16,490 nt of DNA from assembly GCA_026985705.1 (NCBI GenBank), contig JALSPY010000043.1, positions 1 through 16,490 of the forward strand. Direction: 5' to 3'. The stretch comes from Hydrogenothermaceae bacterium (GTDB taxonomy: Bacteria; Aquificota; Aquificia; Aquificales; Hydrogenothermaceae). Positions 14,925 through 16,490 of the stretch are shown in pieces (positions within the stretch are counted from its first letter, which is position 1; each line of letters begins with the position of its first letter). The notes under the pieces were generated by a model. That model did no database searches. It was given only the letters and a program-made list of their open reading frames with translations, and was not told where the DNA came from. The position numbers and the translations under genes are program-made.

Positions 14925-14952
14925 TTGACTACTGGTTTTTTAACTTTATTAT
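14925..14952 (+). promoter_or_regulatory. Promoter of the sigma-factor gene
   Basis: TTGACT (14925-14930) and TATTAT (14947-14952) are separated by 16 bp, a good vegetative-type promoter. Transcription would start near 14960, leaving a T-rich leader of about 100 nt before the ATG, longer than those inferred for the neighbours. Confidence 0.6.
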
Positions 14953-15063
14953 TAATTTATTATTCCACAAAATCTTTTTTTTCTTTTTCATAATTGTTTT
15001 AAAATTTGAATATGGTTTTTGTTTTGTTTTTTTTGAGAACAAAAAAAGGAGAGGAGTAGAGAT

Positions 15064-15921
15064 ATGAAAAGATTTAAATATGAAGAAGGAGTTTCTTTCT
15101 ATTTAAACTCTATATCTAAATATCCTCTTTTAACACCAGAGGAAGAAAAAGAGGTTGCAAAAAGGGCAAAGGAAGGAGACAAAGAAGCACTGGAAAGATT
15201 AATAAAAGCTAATCTTCGCTTCGTCGTAAATGTTGCTAAAAATTATGTAGGATATGGTATTCCATTTCAAGAGCTTATATCAGCTGGAAATATTGGGCTT
15301 ATAGAGGCGGCAAAAAGATTTGATCCTGAAAAAGGGGTTAGATTTATCTCCTATGCTATATGGTGGATAAAACAGTCAATTTTACAAACTATACAAAATC
15401 AAAAGGAAATTATCAGAATTCCTCAAAAAACTCAAAACATATCTATAAAAATAGATACAGTTTATTTGGAACTTAAGGAAAAACTCAATAGGGAGCCTAG
15501 TTATAAGGAAATTAAGGAATATCTAAAGATAAATGAAGACTTAGATATAGATGAGGAAACTATAAAGAATTATTTACTTATAAAGAGACACTCTGTTTCA
15601 TTAGATACACCTGTAGATGAAGAAGAGGGAGTTTCTTTTATAGATTTACTGTCTAACCAGAATACTGACGATTTAGAAAGGGATTTAATTAAGGAATATT
15701 TAGAAAAAGAAATAGACCATATTCTCTCCTTTCTCTCTGAAAGGGAAAGGTATGTGATAATAAACAGATTTGGATTACACGATACACAACCAAAAACACT
15801 AAAGGAAATAGGAAAAGAGCTAGGAATATCTAGAGAGAGGGTAAGACAGATAGAAACAAGAGCATTAAAAAAAATAAAAGCTTTGGCAACAAGAAGGCAT
15901 TTACGGGATTTAATCCAATAA
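15064..15921 (+). CDS. rpoS-like: Group 2 sigma-70 family factor, RpoS/RpoD-like
   Basis: This 285-aa alternative sigma factor directs RNA polymerase to promoters. It lacks region 1.1. Region 1.2 is at about 9-38 (YLNSISKYPLLTPEEEKEVAKRA). Region 2 is at 42-112, with the core-binding and -10 melting segment FQELISAGNIGLIEAAKRFDPEKG and RFISYAIWWIKQSI. Region 3 is at about 120-196 with IPQKTQ. Region 4 is at about 215-280, with helix-turn-helix TLKEIGKELGISRERVRQIE. All regions are intact. It is too short for the primary RpoD of Aquificota, so an RpoS-like or stress sigma role is likely. RpoH is an alternative, but its diagnostic Q(R/K)KLFFNLR box is absent. GGAGAGGAG lies just upstream of the ATG. 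It is divergent from groESL and overlaps the convergent HemW-like gene by 12 bp. Confidence 0.92.
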   Translation: MKRFKYEEGVSFYLNSISKYPLLTPEEEKEVAKRAKEGDKEALERLIKANLRFVVNVAKNYVGYGIPFQELISAGNIGLIEAAKRFDPEKGVRFISYAIWWIKQSILQTIQNQKEIIRIPQKTQNISIKIDTVYLELKEKLNREPSYKEIKEYLKINEDLDIDEETIKNYLLIKRHSVSLDTPVDEEEGVSFIDLLSNQNTDDLERDLIKEYLEKEIDHILSFLSERERYVIINRFGLHDTQPKTLKEIGKELGISRERVRQIETRALKKIKALATRRHLRDLIQ

Positions 15922-16490
15922 TTTGGAAATGATATAGTTTGATAACAGGAAACCTTTAGGAGTTAATTTTATTTTTCCCTTTTCCTCCTCTATTAGCTTT
16001 TCATTTTTTAATTCTTCTATTAAATTCTGTTTATTTTTTATTAGATTTTTATCTATACCTTTTGTAAGCCTTAATCCTAACATTATCCTTTCATTTATTA
16101 AATCTTTTTCTCCTAACTCCTCTCTGAATAAAACTGGTTTTACTCCATCTTTTACTTTTTCCATATATTCGTATAGATTTTTTGTATTACCAAATCTAAC
16201 ATTTCCTACATAAGACCAAGCAGAAACTCCAATACCAAGGAAATTTACATTCTCCCAGTAAAAAAGATTATGCTTACATTCATAACCTTCTTTAGCCCAA
16301 TTAGAAAGCTCATAATGATAAAATCCCCTTTCTTTTAGAAATTTAATTATTAAAAAATACATCTCCTCTAATTCTTTATCTGTAGGAAGTTTAAACTCCC
16401 CCTTTTTAACTAATTTACCTAAAGGGGTTTCATTGTAAGCAGTAAGCATATAAGCTGATATATGTGTAATTCCTATTGATGTATATATTT
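15910..16490 (-). CDS. hemW: HemW-like protein (coproporphyrinogen III oxidase-like radical SAM family), C-terminal part
   Basis: Only the C-terminal part (about 193 codons) is inside the window; the frame is open to the right edge, and the methionine at 16449 is internal (THISAYMLTAYNETPLG). The radical-SAM CxxxCxxC cluster would lie outside. Family marks include HISAYMLT, YHYELSNWAKEGYECKHNLFYWENVNFLGIGVSAWS, and a C-terminal winged-helix-like end (LIEEEKGKIKLTPKGFLLSNYIISKLL). HemW proteins are heme-binding chaperones that insert heme into respiratory enzymes and are often misannotated as HemN. The NLFYW and ELSNWA motifs favour HemW. It overlaps the end of the sigma-factor gene by 12 bp. 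Confidence 0.88.
   Translation of the reverse strand, partial: IYTSIGITHISAYMLTAYNETPLGKLVKKGEFKLPTDKELEEMYFLIIKFLKERGFYHYELSNWAKEGYECKHNLFYWENVNFLGIGVSAWSYVGNVRFGNTKNLYEYMEKVKDGVKPVLFREELGEKDLINERIMLGLRLTKGIDKNLIKNKQNLIEELKNEKLIEEEKGKIKLTPKGFLLSNYIISKLLD

Larger units (their letters stand above)
14707..15063. other. Divergent intergenic region between groES and the sigma-factor gene
   Basis: These 357 bp are strongly AT-rich. They hold the groES promoter on the left, a TTACAGTAA motif (14801-14809), the sigma-gene promoter (14925-14952), and a T-rich leader ending in a T8/A7 run pair before the sigma ribosome-binding site. I see no tRNA, small RNA with clear structure, or credible small gene in it. 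Confidence 0.7.

Noticed and set aside
14707..15063. CIRCE element upstream of groES
   Set aside because: Neither TTAGCACTC nor its inverted partner, nor a close variant, is found in the region.

Overview
The window is a gene-dense, AT-rich stretch of bacterial chromosome with no sign of phage, transposon, CRISPR or RNA genes. Four things together point to a thermophilic chemolithoautotroph of the phylum Aquificota, probably Hydrogenothermaceae-like: a stand-alone citryl-CoA lyase/citrate synthase-type protein, an RpoS/RpoD-like group 2 sigma factor without region 1.1, Lys/Glu/Ile-rich proteins, and the very low GC content. This placement is inferred from gene content and style; no marker gene was searched.

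Layout from left to right. A truncated sugar-nucleotide epimerase (+ strand, cut by the left edge) meets tail-to-tail a minus-strand pair encoding an ABM-fold (IsdG/HmoA-like) protein and a citryl-CoA lyase-like protein. Next, on the minus strand, is an orphan Roadblock/LC7 protein with its own good promoter. It lies downstream of a heavy-metal RND efflux operon, transcribed in the order small exported Cys/His protein, TolC-type outer-membrane channel, periplasmic adaptor, inner-membrane HME-RND pump. A divergent intergenic region of 166 bp with two inverted repeats separates this operon from a + strand hypothetical gene (161 aa). That gene converges on the argS-SPOR pair (minus). An orphan OmpR-family response regulator (+) follows, preceded by a perfect 17-bp inverted repeat, and it overlaps tail-to-tail with a small degenerate IscU/NifU-like gene (minus, TTG start). 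The right part holds groES-groEL (minus) with an intrinsic terminator built into the end of groEL, a 357-bp divergent promoter region, an RpoS-like sigma factor (+), and the C-terminal part of a HemW-like radical-SAM family protein (minus, cut by the right edge).

How the genes work together. The metal operon should form one tripartite pump across both membranes. Its pump sequence suggests divalent cations rather than Cu(I)/Ag(I), because two of the three CusA methionine ligands are glutamate and the adaptor lacks the N-terminal methionines of CusB. GroES/GroEL and the divergent alternative sigma factor may form a stress module, and no CIRCE element is visible. The citryl-CoA lyase would belong to citrate cleavage in the reductive TCA cycle, but its synthetase partner is not in the window.

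The genome is unusually compact: all four convergent gene pairs overlap or abut, leaving no room for conventional terminators between them. The three best promoters all have a 16-bp spacer. No single clearly new system was found. The best leads are the Cys/His leader protein of the pump operon, the degenerate IscU-like protein, the orphan Roadblock gene, and a TTACTGTWA motif shared by three intergenic regions.
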